From Papaver somniferum (Eukaryota > Streptophyta > Magnoliopsida > Ranunculales > Papaveraceae), in assembly GCF_003573695.1 (NCBI RefSeq), contig NC_039361.1, positions 102,488,279 through 102,552,278 on the forward strand: 64,000 bases of DNA, in the 5' to 3' direction. Shown here in pieces: positions 63,826 to 64,000 of this stretch. A program made the position numbers and the translations under genes. Below the pieces are notes generated by a model. The model searched no databases and was not told where the DNA came from. It saw nothing but the letters and a program-made list of their open reading frames with translations. How positions within the stretch are numbered: the stretch's first letter is position 1; every line of letters begins with the position of its first letter.

Positions 63826-64000
63826 TCCTCTAAAATGTACCATTTTTTTATTTTATTAGATGTTTTAAACAATTTCTAGCATTCCAGGTGACATCTATCA
63901 ATATTTTAATTTTAGAGGACTAATAGTTATCGATAACAAGTCTACCATGAAACTAAGCATTCACCTATAATTATATGTATTCTTTTGAACCATCCTCTTA

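Larger units (their letters stand above)
53537..64000. repeat. 168-bp satellite array, segment 4 (about 62 monomers, continues past window)
   Basis: Same satellite and orientation, still unbroken at the window end. It contains 670-bp 4-monomer units (about 54.7-56.0 kb and 56.2-56.9 kb), a run of nearly identical single monomers at 61.99-62.6 kb, and a 2184-bp-spaced duplication. No gene or transposon is seen. Confidence 0.97.

Noticed and set aside
13896..64000. CRISPR-like array
   Set aside because: Repeats are contiguous 168-bp monomers with no unique spacers, in a plant-type context.
13896..64000. rDNA intergenic spacer
   Set aside because: No rRNA sequence and no promoter-like non-repeat islands; only one AT-rich monomer family throughout.
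13896..64000. CENP-B-box-like motif in the monomer
   Set aside because: No match to the NTTCGNNNNANNCGGGN pattern; the monomer has almost no CG dinucleotides apart from AGCGTTCC.

Overview
This window looks like pericentromeric or centromeric heterochromatin from a flowering plant. The evidence is a nested pair of plant-type LTR retrotransposons (the inner one has Athila/Ty3-gypsy hallmarks) running into about 50 kb of an AT-rich 168-bp tandem satellite. I see no host protein gene, tRNA or rRNA. The species cannot be named from this sequence.

Layout. Positions 1-77 are read as the 3' end of an LTR, because a primer-binding-site-like TGGCGACC motif follows at 80. Positions 78-4408 are a non-coding internal region with four minisatellite blocks (45 bp x2, 24 bp x12, about 29 bp x4, 50 bp x4) and a scattered GGGGACT motif. 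A purine tract at 4391-4406 and a TG at 4409 probably start the 3' LTR of this outer, non-autonomous element. That LTR is interrupted by a complete inner element at 6867-13238 (LTRs 6867-8397 and 11710-13238, target duplication TTTTG). It resumes at 13244 and fades into the satellite near 13.8 kb, so the outer element has lost its 3' end at the array edge.

The inner element has a PBS resembling the tRNA-Asp type, a leader, one frameshifted ORF of unknown function, an Athila-like 3' non-coding region with two copies of the same polypurine motif, and no protease, reverse transcriptase, RNase H or integrase. It must have been mobilised in trans. Its LTRs differ by roughly 3% by eye.

From 13896 to the end of the window the sequence is one head-to-tail satellite array: about 297 monomers, all in one orientation, about 30% GC, with no transposon insertion that I can see. 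It is interrupted only by four assembly gaps (32233-32279, 44741-44750, 52310-52319, 53328-53536). Monomers fall into at least three sequence types and are arranged in several local higher-order repeats (HORs): 4-mers of about 671 bp, 6-mers of 1004 bp, a 10-mer of 1680 bp, a 2184-bp spacing of 13 monomers and a roughly 3.18-kb block. Some blocks are copied across more than 12 kb.

The most unusual signals are five tandem hairpins at 13459-13737 whose stems differ from copy to copy while mostly staying paired, three GC-rich hairpins at 6372-6830, the orphan ORF of the inner element, and the multi-scale repeat structure of the satellite.
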